DNA from: Leclercia sp. LSNIH1 | GTDB lineage: Bacteria > Pseudomonadota > Gammaproteobacteria > Enterobacterales > Enterobacteriaceae | Direction of reading: 5' to 3' | Assembly (NCBI RefSeq): GCF_002902985.1 | Contig: NZ_CP026167.1 | Location: forward strand, 248,001 to 312,000 | Length of the DNA: 64,000 nucleotides | Shown here: in pieces, positions 35,077 through 45,975 of the stretch | Position numbering within the stretch: the first letter of the stretch is position 1 | Layout: every line of letters starts with the position of its first letter | The notes under the pieces: generated by a model | The model's database searches: none | What the model was told of the DNA's origin: nothing | What the model saw: the letters and a program-made list of their open reading frames with translations, nothing else | Position numbers and translations under genes: made by a program

Positions 35077-36045
35077 GTACCTATTGAAGTCGCCGTTCTA
35101 TAATGATCTGTGGTGATGTAGAGAAGACCATCATCGGAATATAAAAGCCTTGTACCTGCTTGGTTGCTGCGTGACATTGTGTTGCTCAAGCCGACATCGG
35201 CTTCGTGCCATACACGTCCTGGTGCAGAAGGAAGTAAATTGGTCGAGTTCTCAAATACATCCCCTCCTATCTGTCCATTTGGAGTTGTATTATTTAATGC
35301 TTTCCCTGGTTTCCACCCATTAGCCATGGCCTCTGCTTTATTTACATAGTTCTGAGGCAACTGCCCTGTGTTACGTAAACTATCCACAAGTTCGTTTGCT
35401 GCTTCAGTTGTTTTCAGATCCATCTTCAACCCAGCATAGTTTGCCGCGTTGTGGGCTGCATTAGCCGCCACAGATTCAGCTTTCGCCGCAATGGCTTCTG
35501 CAGTCGTTTTCCCTATCCCTATCGCACCGGCAGCACCCACGCCACCCGGTACAATAGCTTCCGATAATTAGATACCGGCATTATTCAGACACAGCACCAC
35601 ATTTCCGGTATAGGCCTGGATAGCGGCCTGTGCTGCCGCGACTATCTCAGGTGTCGCAGCCGCCAGTACTCCACCACCCAGACCGGCTGGCAACGCCACC
35701 ATCAGCGCATTCTGCATCGCCAGGCCCTTTTTGCAACTTTCGGAACCTGGATCCGTTGTGCAGGACATGACATTTTTAGCGCGTTCCTGCACGAATACAG
35801 TATGACCGTCTTCCGTTCCGCTCAGCAGGTTATTCTCAGCAGCATTCTTCCCTGCTCCCGCCCCCGCTGCCGCAGACGCCGTGCTGTCCCCGGCAAGCCC
35901 TCCGGCCATTCCCGCTGAAATCGTCGCCAGGGCGCTGACCGTCTGCTTCTGCTCCTCGCTCAGCTTCGACAGGTCGGTCACGTCAGGATAAAACCCTCCA
36001 CCCCGCTACCGCTTTCGCCGCAAGCTCCCCGCAGCCGCGTCCGTG
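35067..36045 (-). pseudogene. Orphan CdiA C-terminus: pretoxin domain plus barnase-type RNase tip, disrupted
   Basis: Read through, it gives a pretoxin segment ([19 protein letters not shown]), an AENN motif in place of VENN, a linker, and then a barnase-like RNase. The RNase keeps the active-site positions known from barnase: Glu in RVWHEADV, Arg in GTRLLYS and His in TTDHYRTATSIG. Two lesions are visible: a frameshift where pretoxin homology begins (near 35.99-36.04 kb) and an in-frame TAA at 35568-35570 between CLNNAGI and LSEAIVPGG. The toxin domain itself is open, but its first possible start (GTG, 35540) lacks a ribosome site. It is probably silent donor material for recombination with a full cdiA. 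Confidence 0.85.
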
Positions 36046-36081
36046 GTAGCGGGAGCCGCGTTTGCGCATCTTAGGAGATTA

Positions 36082-36520
36082 TTAACTTATGACATCAGTC
36101 GTTGCAAAAATTGCTTCTTCATACTTCTCAAGGTTATTACTTAACCAAGTCTCACCTTGCCGTATTACATGAAATTTAACCACCGCACCAAATTCATCCA
36201 TCGACACTATCATATTCAGTTTTTTATCGTTTCATTCAAGGGACCATTTATTCAAAATGGTATTACAAAACAAACAAGCATAGTCTAAGTATCGTTCAGA
36301 AACATAATCATCTATATGAAAAGAGTTAACAAAACACTCAACACCAGTCTTATCAAAAATAGTTATCATTTGGATAGACTGTAAAAAGAGCTGCAAGAAA
36401 AAAACAGTCTGCTTGCTTTACAAAACCTTTCTCAACCCATAAACAGAGTTCTTTTGGCAATACTAAGTCACTCCAACAAGCATTACGCAATGCCTCTAAC
36501 ATCAGCGAATTATATATCAT
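36082..36520 (-). pseudogene. Broken immunity gene for the upstream toxin tip
   Basis: It starts MIYNSLMLEALRNACWSD, overlapping the toxin stop (ATGA). After 40 codons a 7-T run (complement of 36398-36404) throws the frame. Removing one T restores FFLQLFLQSIQMITIFDKTG and about 30 further residues. A second lesion, TGA after KWSLE, most simply reflects TGG (Trp), and the reading continues to GETWLSNNLEKYEEAIF and a stop at 36082. The repaired protein would have about 145 residues, acidic and aromatic-rich, like immunity proteins. The family is not recognised. Confidence 0.65.
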
Positions 36521-37269
36521 TTTTTCTCTCCCAAATATTGAATCATTCCTTTATCTATAGCCTTTTCAAAAGATGTGTCTTTCAATAAATTATTCACTGA
36601 TTTTGGCGCGTCCGGGAAAGAATAAGTTTTAGGATCATAGATATATTTATTACCCTTATTATCTTGATAGTGCAATTTTCCTGGCCTTTGGCCTGGATTA
36701 GGATTTTCGACATCGATACGTTCTTTGCCCGTTCCTTTCCATATAGTCTTGCTGGCCGTTTGAACACCATACTGACCCAGCATAGTGCTACTGTTGCTTT
36801 TTGCTACACCACCACCACCTTTCAGCGGATCGCCATCTGCACCTTCAATTCCAATTTTCAACATCGGATTTATATCGAAGATACCGGGCTTATCCTTACT
36901 CAGCTAGTTATTCTCAACCGCATTCTTCCCGGCCCCCGCCCCGGCTGCCGCTGAGGACGTGCTGTCCCCCGCCAGCCCGCCGGCCATTCCCGCCGAAATC
37001 GTCGCCAGGGCGCTGACCGTCTGCTTCTGCTCCTCACTCAGCTTCGACGGGTCTTTTACGTCAGGATAGAGCACACCCGCGATGGCTTTCGCCGCCAGCT
37101 CGCCCGTGGCCGCACCCGCGGCACCTGCCGCTGCACTGTTACCCTGGATTGCCGCCACGGCACCGCCCAGAATGGCATGGGCCACCACCTTCGCTTCATC
37201 GCTCAGGTCGGAACCGTGACCGATACGGTAAGATTAACGCATTCCCCCGTCGCGCCATTCATCAGACAT
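36517..37269 (-). pseudogene. Orphan CdiA C-terminus: pretoxin-VENN plus unidentified toxin tip, disrupted
   Basis: The pretoxin part ([21 protein letters not shown]..., [16 protein letters not shown]) ends in the VENN motif and is stopped at once by TAG (36904-36906), where a Tyr codon is usual. The same frame continues LSKDKPGIFDINPMLKIG into a basic toxin tip (IDVENPNPGQRPGKLHYQD, NKYIYDPKTYSFPDAPKSVN). The tip resembles C-termini seen in other polymorphic toxins, but I cannot name its activity. Upstream, an 11-codon start (MSDEWRDGGMR) is also cut by an in-frame TAA before the pretoxin sequence. The immunity gene overlaps its stop. Confidence 0.8.
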
Positions 37270-37342
37270 GTGTATTATTCCCTGTTGTTTTCCTGACAAC
37301 TATCCTTAACTCAAATACTTAAGCGCAAAAGCGAAAAGCATC

Positions 37343-38512
37343 ATGAGCACACCGATCAAACGGCTGGAAATCATTAAAAATGCTATCGAACTGGAAGATG
37401 ACGACATCATCGAGAGTCAGCTGGCACGGTTAAAAAGCGAAGCTTTTGACGAGGAGCTGCGGGCGATCGTCGTGGCGCTTGAGCAGAAAAACTACACCGG
37501 GGCGATGGCGGCCATTACCGCATGGCTCCAGAGCCAGCGTGCCGTTACCCCATGGCGGGATCCGCAGCTGGCCGCCAGCAAGCTGGAGCTGAAAGCGCTG
37601 GAAGAGCGCCTGCGCGATCTTATCGATCGCCGTAACGCCCGCGTCCAGCAGCTGGACGAATTTAACGACCTCTACCTCACCCGTCTCGGCCCACTGATGA
37701 GCCAGATCCTCGCCCTGCGCAAAACCCTGGCGGAGCTGAATCTGCGTCGCCAGCAGGCAGAGGCGCGCCGCCGGGAAGCGGATTACCGCCGCTGCCAGCA
37801 GTATGTCGCCCAGGCGGTGGAGGTGCTGACGACCCTGACCCGGCACTGGCGGGATCAGCCCGCCGACTCGGTGCAGGCCGCCGCGGCGCGCAAGCAACTG
37901 CATCAGCAAAGCAACCTGATCGCCAACCTGCTGGCCGAAGCCCAGGAGCTGGAAACCGGGTTGACCCGGGAAGAGGAGCCCGCTCGCCAGGCGCGGGACG
38001 AGGCCAACGATGAGTACGAAAAATACCGCGAGCAGCAGCATGAGGCGGAGATCCGGCTGCGCAAAGGCAAAGACCTCTCCGAAGAGGATCAGAACGAGTT
38101 AAAACGGCTCTGGCGCCAGGCGAGCAAGCTCTGTCACCCGGATCTGGTGGCGGACGAGCTGAAAGAAGAGGCGAACGCCATGATGGTGCAGCTGAACCAG
38201 GCGAAGCAGCGCGGCGACGTGAAGGCGATCCGCTCCCTGGTGGCCCGCCTGCATCAGGGGCTGGAGCCGCTGATGGCCAGCGACCGGCTGAACGATCTGA
38301 CGCGTATCCGCAAAAAAATGGCCCAGGTTCGCGAACAGATCGACACCCTGGTGAGCGAGCTGGCGGAGCTGGAAAAAGAGGAGTCCTGGCTGCTGGTCTC
38401 CTCGCTGAGCAATATGGAAGCCTACTTCGCCCAGCAGGAGAAAGCCCTGCACGAGGTACGCGCCTCGCTGGAACATCAGGTCAGCGAAGCGCAGCTCGAC
38501 GACGTGGCCTGA
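37343..38512 (+). CDS. Coiled-coil protein with a C-terminal-half J-domain
   Basis: 389 residues. Residues about 70-245 are long charged heptad helices (LKALEERLRDLIDRRN; ELETGLTREEEPARQARDEA). A J-domain-like segment follows, with the HPD tripeptide at 265-267 (LWRQASKLCHPDLVADELKEEA), and then another coiled coil (about 310-385). HPD is the site that stimulates DnaK, so this may be a co-chaperone for an unknown client. I know no characterised homologue. It faces yqjH and abuts its stop codon. Confidence 0.75.
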   Translation: MSTPIKRLEIIKNAIELEDDDIIESQLARLKSEAFDEELRAIVVALEQKNYTGAMAAITAWLQSQRAVTPWRDPQLAASKLELKALEERLRDLIDRRNARVQQLDEFNDLYLTRLGPLMSQILALRKTLAELNLRRQQAEARRREADYRRCQQYVAQAVEVLTTLTRHWRDQPADSVQAAAARKQLHQQSNLIANLLAEAQELETGLTREEEPARQARDEANDEYEKYREQQHEAEIRLRKGKDLSEEDQNELKRLWRQASKLCHPDLVADELKEEANAMMVQLNQAKQRGDVKAIRSLVARLHQGLEPLMASDRLNDLTRIRKKMAQVREQIDTLVSELAELEKEESWLLVSSLSNMEAYFAQQEKALHEVRASLEHQVSEAQLDDVA

Positions 38513-39277
38513 CTATTTGGCGTGCCAGTACGCGCTGGCACGCACCAGCTTCTGATCGATGGCTTCGGTTTCAAACAGGCGGCTCAGGTTTTTCACCACC
38601 TTCCCTTCACCCGTCAGCCAGATGAAGTAATCGTCTGCCGGCACGCTGAGCGCCGCCAGACGCTCCGCCACCGCCTGCTCGTTATGCCCCACCACCCAGG
38701 TGATGTTGAACTCGCTTAAGTGCGCCAGATAGTCCTGACAGGCGGCATCGCTCACGGTCACCACGGCGTGCACTTCCGGGCGCACCGGCAGCGCGCGCAG
38801 GGTCTCCAGACGACGGCGCAGGGCGGGCATGCCCGACTCATCACAGACGTACAGCTGCCAGGCGTAATCTTCCGGCACCACCAGCGAACCGCGCGGGCCG
38901 CCGATAGAGAGGGTATCTCCCGGCGTTGCCTCTACCGCCCACTGGCTTGCCACGCCGCCGTCGTGGATAAAGAAATCGAGCACCAGCTCGTGACGGGCCG
39001 CATCATACAGCGGGGTGTAATCCCGCGCCTGCGGACGGACGCCCTCACCCCACTCCACGCCCTCGTCTGTCACGACCGGAGGAACAAAGGTCGTGCCCTG
39101 TTCCGGGAAAAAGAGTTTGCAGTGGTCGTCGAAGCCGCGGGAGCTGAAGCCCTCCAGCGCTTCGCCGCCCAGTACGATGCGCTGAAAACCGGTACTGACG
39201 CGCTTCACGCGGAGCACAGTCAGCTCGCGAAAGCGCAGGTCGTTGCGGACACGTTGAGGGTAGCGGGTAGTGGTCAT
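38513..39277 (-). CDS. yqjH: NADPH-dependent ferric-chelate reductase YqjH
   Basis: 254 residues from MTTTRYPQRVRNDLRF. The siderophore-interacting FAD-binding barrel includes DHCKLFFP and the RDYTPLYD motif near residue 95. The C-terminal NAD(P)-binding part includes YVCDESGMPALRR. It releases iron from ferric siderophores in the cytoplasm. It diverges from its regulator yqjI. A longer upstream reading enters the control region and is not the start. Confidence 0.92.
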   Translation of the reverse strand: MTTTRYPQRVRNDLRFRELTVLRVKRVSTGFQRIVLGGEALEGFSSRGFDDHCKLFFPEQGTTFVPPVVTDEGVEWGEGVRPQARDYTPLYDAARHELVLDFFIHDGGVASQWAVEATPGDTLSIGGPRGSLVVPEDYAWQLYVCDESGMPALRRRLETLRALPVRPEVHAVVTVSDAACQDYLAHLSEFNITWVVGHNEQAVAERLAALSVPADDYFIWLTGEGKVVKNLSRLFETEAIDQKLVRASAYWHAK

Positions 39278-39299
39278 AATGTGCCTTCGTGAAAGTGAA

Positions 39300-39496
39300 A
39301 TCGATATATCGGAAATGAAAGTTAAATGATAATGATTGCTAATAAGCAGAATTGCAAGATTTTTTTGATATAGAAAGATTTCGCAATCCCAAAGCCAACC
39401 ACACACATTAAAAAGCTTAAATATTAGTAACTTAAATGAATTACGTGCGACGACGTTGCTTGTTTTTAAGATTTAGATATAAATTAGATATATCAA
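39300..39496. promoter_or_regulatory. yqjH/yqjI control region (YqjI-type palindromes and Fur-like box)
   Basis: GATATATC occurs at 39303-39310 and again at 39487-39494, near the two genes, as expected for YqjI operators. GATAATGATTGCTAAT at about 39328 resembles one side of a Fur box. E. coli yqjH is known to be controlled by both YqjI and Fur. Binding here is inferred. Confidence 0.65.
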
Positions 39497-39513
39497 AAAT
39501 ACGGAGAAAGACG

Positions 39514-40059
39514 ATGCGACACTCTCACGACCATGACCACCGCGATCACCCTCACCGCGGACGCGGCGGCGATCATCATCACGGCGGCGGCCGCCGCCAG
39601 CGCTTCTTTGGTCACGGCGAATTACGGCTGGTGATCCTCGATATCCTGACCCGCAACGCCAGCCACGGTTACGAGCTGATTAAGGCGATCGAGACCCTGA
39701 CCCAGGGCAACTACACCCCCAGCCCGGGCGTGATCTATCCAACGCTCGATTTCCTGCAGGATCAGCAGTTCATCACCCTCACCGAGGAGGAGAACGGGCG
39801 TAAAAAGATTGAGATCACCGTTGCCGGACAGCAGTGGCTGGAGGAAAACATAGACCATCTGGAGCACATTCAGGCGCGCGTCAAAGCGCGTTGCGTGGGC
39901 TTTGAGCTGCGCAAAAACCCGCAGATGAAGCGGGCGCTGGATAACTTTAAAGCGGTGCTGGATCTGAAGGTGAATCAGGGAGAGACCAGCGACGCGCAGA
40001 TCAAACAGATTATCGGCGTGATCGACCGCGCGGCGCTGGAGATCTCCCAGCTCGATTAA
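39514..40059 (+). CDS. yqjI: PadR-family metal-responsive repressor YqjI
   Basis: 181 residues. The first 30 are His/Asp-rich ([24 protein letters not shown]), a metal-binding tail seen in YqjI. A PadR winged helix follows ([20 protein letters not shown]...[13 protein letters not shown]), with a helical C-terminus. In E. coli it represses yqjH and itself and releases DNA on nickel. The start is the ATG with GGAGAAAG before it. The stop overlaps the stop of the convergent chemoreceptor. Confidence 0.93.
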   Translation: MRHSHDHDHRDHPHRGRGGDHHHGGGRRQRFFGHGELRLVILDILTRNASHGYELIKAIETLTQGNYTPSPGVIYPTLDFLQDQQFITLTEEENGRKKIEITVAGQQWLEENIDHLEHIQARVKARCVGFELRKNPQMKRALDNFKAVLDLKVNQGETSDAQIKQIIGVIDRAALEISQLD

Positions 40060-41606
40060 GCGGCGGCGACGCGGAACACTTTCACCAGCGCTTTCAGGTT
40101 CATCGCCTGCTCGTTAAGGGATGATGCCGCCGCAACGGACTCCTCCACCAGGGCGGAGTTCTGTTGGGTGGTGGAGTCAATCAGGCCAATGGCGCTGTTG
40201 ATCTGCGAGATGCCTTCCGTCTGCTCATGGCTTGCCTGGCGGATCTCACGCAGGATGACATCCATCTCCTCCACGTTACCCACCATGCCATTAATCAGCC
40301 CGCTGGCTTTTTCCACCAGCGCCATCCCGTCCTGGGTCTGGCTGGTTGAGCTTTCAATCAGCTGACGAATTTCGCTGGCCGAGGTGGCGCTTTTCTGCGC
40401 CAGCTGGCGAACTTCACCGGCCACCACCGCAAAGCCGCGGCCATGCTCGCCCGCGCGCGCCGCTTCTACCGCTGCGTTCAGCGCCAGGATATTGGTCTGG
40501 AAGGCGATGGAGTCGATCAGATTGATGATGTCGGACATCCGGTTGGAGGTCTCGTTAATCAGGCGCATTTTGCTGGTGACCTGCTGCATCATCTCGCCGT
40601 TGTGTTTCACCACCCGGGCAGCGTCCGCAGAGAGGTTCGTCGCCTCGCCGGTATGTGAGGCGGTATTTTTCACCGTCGCGGTGATCTGCTCCATCGACGC
40701 CGCCGTTTGTTCAACGGAGCTGGCCTGCTCTTCGGTACGCGCCGCCAGATCCTGGTTGCCCGCCACAATCTGCGCCGCGGCGCTGGAGATGCTCTCCGAA
40801 CCGGTCTGCACCTGCTGCACAATCTCCAGCAGACGGGCTTTCATTTCCATCAGCGCCGTGAGCAACTGGCCGGTTTCATCTTTCCCGTGCGAGGCAATGT
40901 TGCGGGTGAGATCGCCCTCGGCAATGGACTGGGCAAAGCCCACCGCCTCGCCCAGCGGACGGGTAATGGAGCGCACGATAAACCAGCCCATCAGGCTGCC
41001 CGCCACCACGCTGAAGAGCGTGATGAGGATCAGCACCAGGCGGTTGCTTTTAAAATCGCCCTCCACCTCTTCACCTGCGCGCTGCATCTGGGTGTTCTGG
41101 ATCGCAATCAGCGCCTGCACCTTCGCCTTATAAGCCTGCTGCAGGCTGAGGGTGTTGGTCATCATCTCCTGAATCGCCCCCGCCCGATCGTTGTTCTGCA
41201 CCGCCTGCAAAATGCGATAGCGGGAGTCAAGATACTGCTGGCGAACGCCGCGGATATCGGCCAGCACCTGCTGGGATTGCTTATCCTGGAGGGCCTTGTC
41301 CAGCTCCCCGAGGATCAGGGTGATACGCTCGCTGATCGCCTTCAGATGCTGCTCTGACTGCGCCGTGTAAGTGCCCTGATCGTCCAGCAGCATCAGCTGT
41401 TGGGTGCTAATAAATTCCTGAAAATTTTCGATTAACTGGTTGGCTTTTACGGTCGTGGGATAATCGCTGGTGATGATGGATTGCATCCCGTTATTTGCCC
41501 GGTTCAGGCTCAACAGAGATAAACTCGCACTTATCCCCATCAGGACAATAAAGAATCCAAACGCCAGAAATAATTTCGTGCCGATTTTAACGTCGTGTAA
41601 GAACAT
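40056..41606 (-). CDS. Methyl-accepting chemotaxis protein (four-helix-bundle sensor)
   Basis: 516 residues: a membrane helix ([18 protein letters not shown]), a periplasmic helical domain (about 35-190), a second helix ([20 protein letters not shown]), HAMP, and a signalling domain with the hairpin [23 protein letters not shown]. The C-terminus ends VFRVAAA and lacks the NWETF tail, so it probably depends on other receptors for adaptation. The ligand is unknown. A FliA-type promoter lies 41 bp upstream. E. coli K-12 has no receptor gene at this spot. Confidence 0.93.
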   Translation of the reverse strand: MFLHDVKIGTKLFLAFGFFIVLMGISASLSLLSLNRANNGMQSIITSDYPTTVKANQLIENFQEFISTQQLMLLDDQGTYTAQSEQHLKAISERITLILGELDKALQDKQSQQVLADIRGVRQQYLDSRYRILQAVQNNDRAGAIQEMMTNTLSLQQAYKAKVQALIAIQNTQMQRAGEEVEGDFKSNRLVLILITLFSVVAGSLMGWFIVRSITRPLGEAVGFAQSIAEGDLTRNIASHGKDETGQLLTALMEMKARLLEIVQQVQTGSESISSAAAQIVAGNQDLAARTEEQASSVEQTAASMEQITATVKNTASHTGEATNLSADAARVVKHNGEMMQQVTSKMRLINETSNRMSDIINLIDSIAFQTNILALNAAVEAARAGEHGRGFAVVAGEVRQLAQKSATSASEIRQLIESSTSQTQDGMALVEKASGLINGMVGNVEEMDVILREIRQASHEQTEGISQINSAIGLIDSTTQQNSALVEESVAAASSLNEQAMNLKALVKVFRVAAA

Positions 41607-41646
41607 ATTTACTCCATCGATGTGATTATTTCTCAGACGATCAGCG

Positions 41647-41673
41647 TTATCGGTAACTCTACCGCTAACTTTA
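41647..41673 (-). promoter_or_regulatory. FliA (sigma-28) promoter for the chemoreceptor gene
   Basis: On the minus strand TAAA, then 15 nt, then ACCGATAA. The consensus is TAAA-N15-GCCGATAA, so only one base differs and the spacing is exact. Confidence 0.8.
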
Positions 41674-41887
41674 TGACTTTGATCGCTTTTTTATTTCATA
41701 ATCACCGCAATGGATAGGCGCAGACTATTAATTTTAACTCATCGATCGTTATACAACCACCGGAACCGTTTTTTTGACAACGCCTCAGGGAAAACAGACG
41801 CAGGCAGAGAGAATTAACCTTGGCGACTTTTTTAATTATTTAATATTTAAGTAACAATAAATGATAAAAATAATGACAATTCGCCAT

Positions 41888-41927
41888 AAAAAAACCGCTT
41901 ACGCTGTGAAGCGTAAACGGCTTTTTT
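41888..41927 (-). terminator. Terminator after aer
   Basis: A long stem (AAAAAGCCG with its partner, inner TTACGC/GCGTAA) with A/T tracts on both sides. It lies just after the aer stop. Confidence 0.85.
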
Positions 41928-41941
41928 AGAACATTACTGAC

Positions 41942-43468
41942 TCAGTGAAGGACGGTGACCGCATCCTCAAGGCGTTTAGCCCGGTGTTTCACCATCGCCG
42001 ACACCTGGGCGCTGGTTTCCACCAGCGCGGCGTTTTTCTGGGTAATCGAATCCAGTTCCGCTACCGCGCGGGTCAGCTCCGACAGCCCGGACGCCTGCTC
42101 GGAGGTCGAATGGCTGATCTCCGCGATAAGCCGGGTGACGTTCTGCACTTTCTCAACAATATCGTCCATCGTGCGCCCGGCGGCATTGACCTGCTCCGAG
42201 CCCGACAGCACTTTACTGGCGCTGGCGTCGATCAGCTTGCGGATGTCGTTGGCGGCGGTGGCGCTGCGGCTGGCAAGATGACGCACCTCTCCGGCTACCA
42301 CCGCAAAGCCTTTGCCCTGCTCCCCTGCCCTGGCCGCTTCTACCGCCGCATTCAGCGCCAGAATATTGGTCTGGAAGGCAATGTCATTGATCAGCTTAGT
42401 GATAGAGCCGATACGCTGGGTGCTGTCGGCAATCTCGTCCATGGTTTTGACCACGGTTTGCATCGCGTGTCCGCCTTCGGTGGCGGCGTCGCTGGCGGCG
42501 ATGGAGAGCTTATCGGCGTCAACGGCGGTTCTGGTGTTGTTCTGTACGGTCATTGCCAGCTGGTTCATGGTCTCCACGGTCTGCTTTACGTTCGAGACGG
42601 TCTGGTGGGTGCGATCGTTGAGGTCGTCGTTGCCCCTCGCCAGCTGCTCGCTGCCGTCACGCACGTTGACGACCTGGCTGGAGACATCATTGATCAGCCA
42701 GCGGCACATCAGCCCGAGCTGACCGACCGCACGCAGGGTCAGCCCCAGCTCGTCGCTGCGGTTGAGATGCTCAACGCTGTTGCGCTCGCCCGTCGCCACC
42801 TTCAGCGCCTGACGCGCCACGTTCTCGATCGGATGCACGATCTGCTGCTCAAACAGGAGCGTACCCAGCAGCATGACCAGCGCGCTGGCGCCCAGCGCTG
42901 CCCATCCCGCACCGGTGGCAAACAGGGTGGCCGCCAGCACGGCAAATAACGCGGTCATCACGCCGCGGACCCGCCAGCGCAGCGGCATCGACGGGAGTTT
43001 GCCGGTCCAGCCTCTGGCAACCACCAGCCCTTTATGCACGCGCTTTTTGCTGCGCCCTTCGTTCAGCGCCTTATAGAGCGGCTCGACAGCGGCGATCTCT
43101 TCCGGCGTGGCCTTCACGCGGATGGACATATACCCGGTGGTCTGGCCGTTGCGCACCATCGGCACCGCATTCGCGCGCACCCAGTAGTGATCGCCATTTT
43201 TGCGGCGGTTTTTCACAATTCCGCTCCAGGGTTCGCCCTGTTGCAGGGTGTACCACATATCGGCAAAGGCCGCTTTTGGCATATCCGGGTGGCGGACCTG
43301 GTTGTGCGGCTGTCCTGACAGTTCGGCAAGCGTATATCCGCTTACCTGCACAAACGTGTCGTTGGCCTGCGTAATGTAGCTGTGCAGATCGGTGGTGGAC
43401 ATCAGGGTGGTGTCATCTTGCAGCGGGTATTCACACTGCGTGACAAACGGTTGAGGCGACATAGGCAT
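41942..43468 (-). CDS. aer: Aerotaxis/redox receptor Aer
   Basis: 508 residues: an N-terminal PAS domain (about 20-115; YITQANDTFVQVSGYTLAEL, HPDMPKAAFADMW) that binds FAD in Aer, then a hydrophobic anchor (about 170-205), HAMP-like sequence and a signalling tip ([23 protein letters not shown]). It steers cells by redox or oxygen state. It sits after yqjI as in E. coli, with an extra receptor between. Confidence 0.94.
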   Translation of the reverse strand: MPMSPQPFVTQCEYPLQDDTTLMSTTDLHSYITQANDTFVQVSGYTLAELSGQPHNQVRHPDMPKAAFADMWYTLQQGEPWSGIVKNRRKNGDHYWVRANAVPMVRNGQTTGYMSIRVKATPEEIAAVEPLYKALNEGRSKKRVHKGLVVARGWTGKLPSMPLRWRVRGVMTALFAVLAATLFATGAGWAALGASALVMLLGTLLFEQQIVHPIENVARQALKVATGERNSVEHLNRSDELGLTLRAVGQLGLMCRWLINDVSSQVVNVRDGSEQLARGNDDLNDRTHQTVSNVKQTVETMNQLAMTVQNNTRTAVDADKLSIAASDAATEGGHAMQTVVKTMDEIADSTQRIGSITKLINDIAFQTNILALNAAVEAARAGEQGKGFAVVAGEVRHLASRSATAANDIRKLIDASASKVLSGSEQVNAAGRTMDDIVEKVQNVTRLIAEISHSTSEQASGLSELTRAVAELDSITQKNAALVETSAQVSAMVKHRAKRLEDAVTVLH

Positions 43469-43510
43469 CCCTTGCAGGTTACTTGAATGTTATTTTTGTG
43501 GCGTAAATAT

Positions 43511-43537
43511 TTTACGGCGGTAACGAACATATCTTTA
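43511..43537 (-). promoter_or_regulatory. FliA (sigma-28) promoter for aer
   Basis: TAAA, 15 nt, GCCGTAAA on the minus strand, 43 bp upstream of the aer start. The -10 part differs from consensus in two bases and the spacing is exact. Confidence 0.7.
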
Positions 43538-43820
43538 GTTGTTAAACATGCCTGAGATCGCAAAACGCCACTAAACCGCATTTTTTGTACGCTTTCTTAA
43601 TCTATTGATTTCTAATGATTTCGATACGAAACTACTCCTGAAGGAGGATCCGTATCTGCTCTCTCACCGCCCTAATACAGAGCAAATGCACTGCTAGCGG
43701 GCATCTCTGTTTCTGAAAATTCCCTGCCGCAGCGGCCAGGCTGCGCTTTTGCATGATTAAATATTGTGTAACATTATTTTAACCTGGTGTTTATCCCGAT
43801 TTTTGTTAAGGCCCTGGATG

Positions 43821-45262
<1,442 letters not shown>

Positions 45263-45266
45263 AAAC

Positions 45267-45334
45267 CGCCGGGCCTACAACGGCTTTGGTTTTTGTAGGC
45301 CCGGTAAGCGCAGCGCCACCGGGCGTTTTTTTAC
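45267..45334. repeat. REP-type palindrome pair after patA
   Basis: A GCCGGGCCTAC unit faces GTAGGCCCGGTAAGCGCAGCGCCACCGGGC (split here as two arms), followed by a T run. It is the same family as four other gaps in this window and may also terminate patA. Confidence 0.8.
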
Positions 45335-45933
45335 CGATGAAACTCCGCCACCGTCATGGTGAACCGCAGCACGTTTGCCCCTTCGTTCCCATAGCTGTGC
45401 GCCGCTTCGGTTTTTGCCACCGCCGACGCGCCAGCGACCACCTGCATCACGCTCTCCTTCACCTTCAACGTGAGTACTCCCGCTTCCACGTGGATCAGTT
45501 CAAAGGTGCCCGCCGGATGCCCCGGTGAGGTAAAGCACTCCCCCGGCTGCATCTCCCAGCGCCAGAGTTCAATCATATCCGGGCCAGCCGTCCCCGCCAG
45601 CAGCCGGGCGCTACCGCCCTTCTCCCCCTGCCAGAGCACCGGGATCTCCGCTTCCTCGATAATATGCACCTGCGGCTCGCTGGCGACGTTAACGATCTCC
45701 GCCACCGAGACGCCCAGCGCCGCCGCCAGCTTGCAGAGGATCGCAATGCTGGGGTTGGCGGCCCCTTTTTCGATCTCCACCAGCATCCCTTTGCTGACGC
45801 TGGCGCGGCGCGACAGCTCGTCCAGCGACAGTTTTTTCTCTTTCCGCCAGTTGCGGATACGGTTCGCGACCGCCAGGCTTACCTGGGCCACGTCTGCACC
45901 GTGCTCGGTCATTATATTGACTTTATCAGTCAC
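45331..45933 (-). CDS. XRE-family regulator with cupin domain
   Basis: 200 residues. A helix-turn-helix is at about 18-75 (VANRIRNWRKEKKLSLDELSRRASVSKGMLVEIEKG), and a cupin sensor domain at about 110-195 (ELWRWEMQPGECFTSPGHPAG..., FELIHVEAGVLTLKV). Such proteins sense small molecules and control neighbouring genes. It diverges from the B3/4 gene with a 42-bp gap, so it probably regulates it. The second Met (MTEHGADVA) is an alternative start. Confidence 0.85.
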   Translation of the reverse strand: MTDKVNIMTEHGADVAQVSLAVANRIRNWRKEKKLSLDELSRRASVSKGMLVEIEKGAANPSIAILCKLAAALGVSVAEIVNVASEPQVHIIEEAEIPVLWQGEKGGSARLLAGTAGPDMIELWRWEMQPGECFTSPGHPAGTFELIHVEAGVLTLKVKESVMQVVAGASAVAKTEAAHSYGNEGANVLRFTMTVAEFHR

Positions 45934-45975
45934 TGGTCATTACCATGGTATAAAACAGTCGATACAGGATTATTT

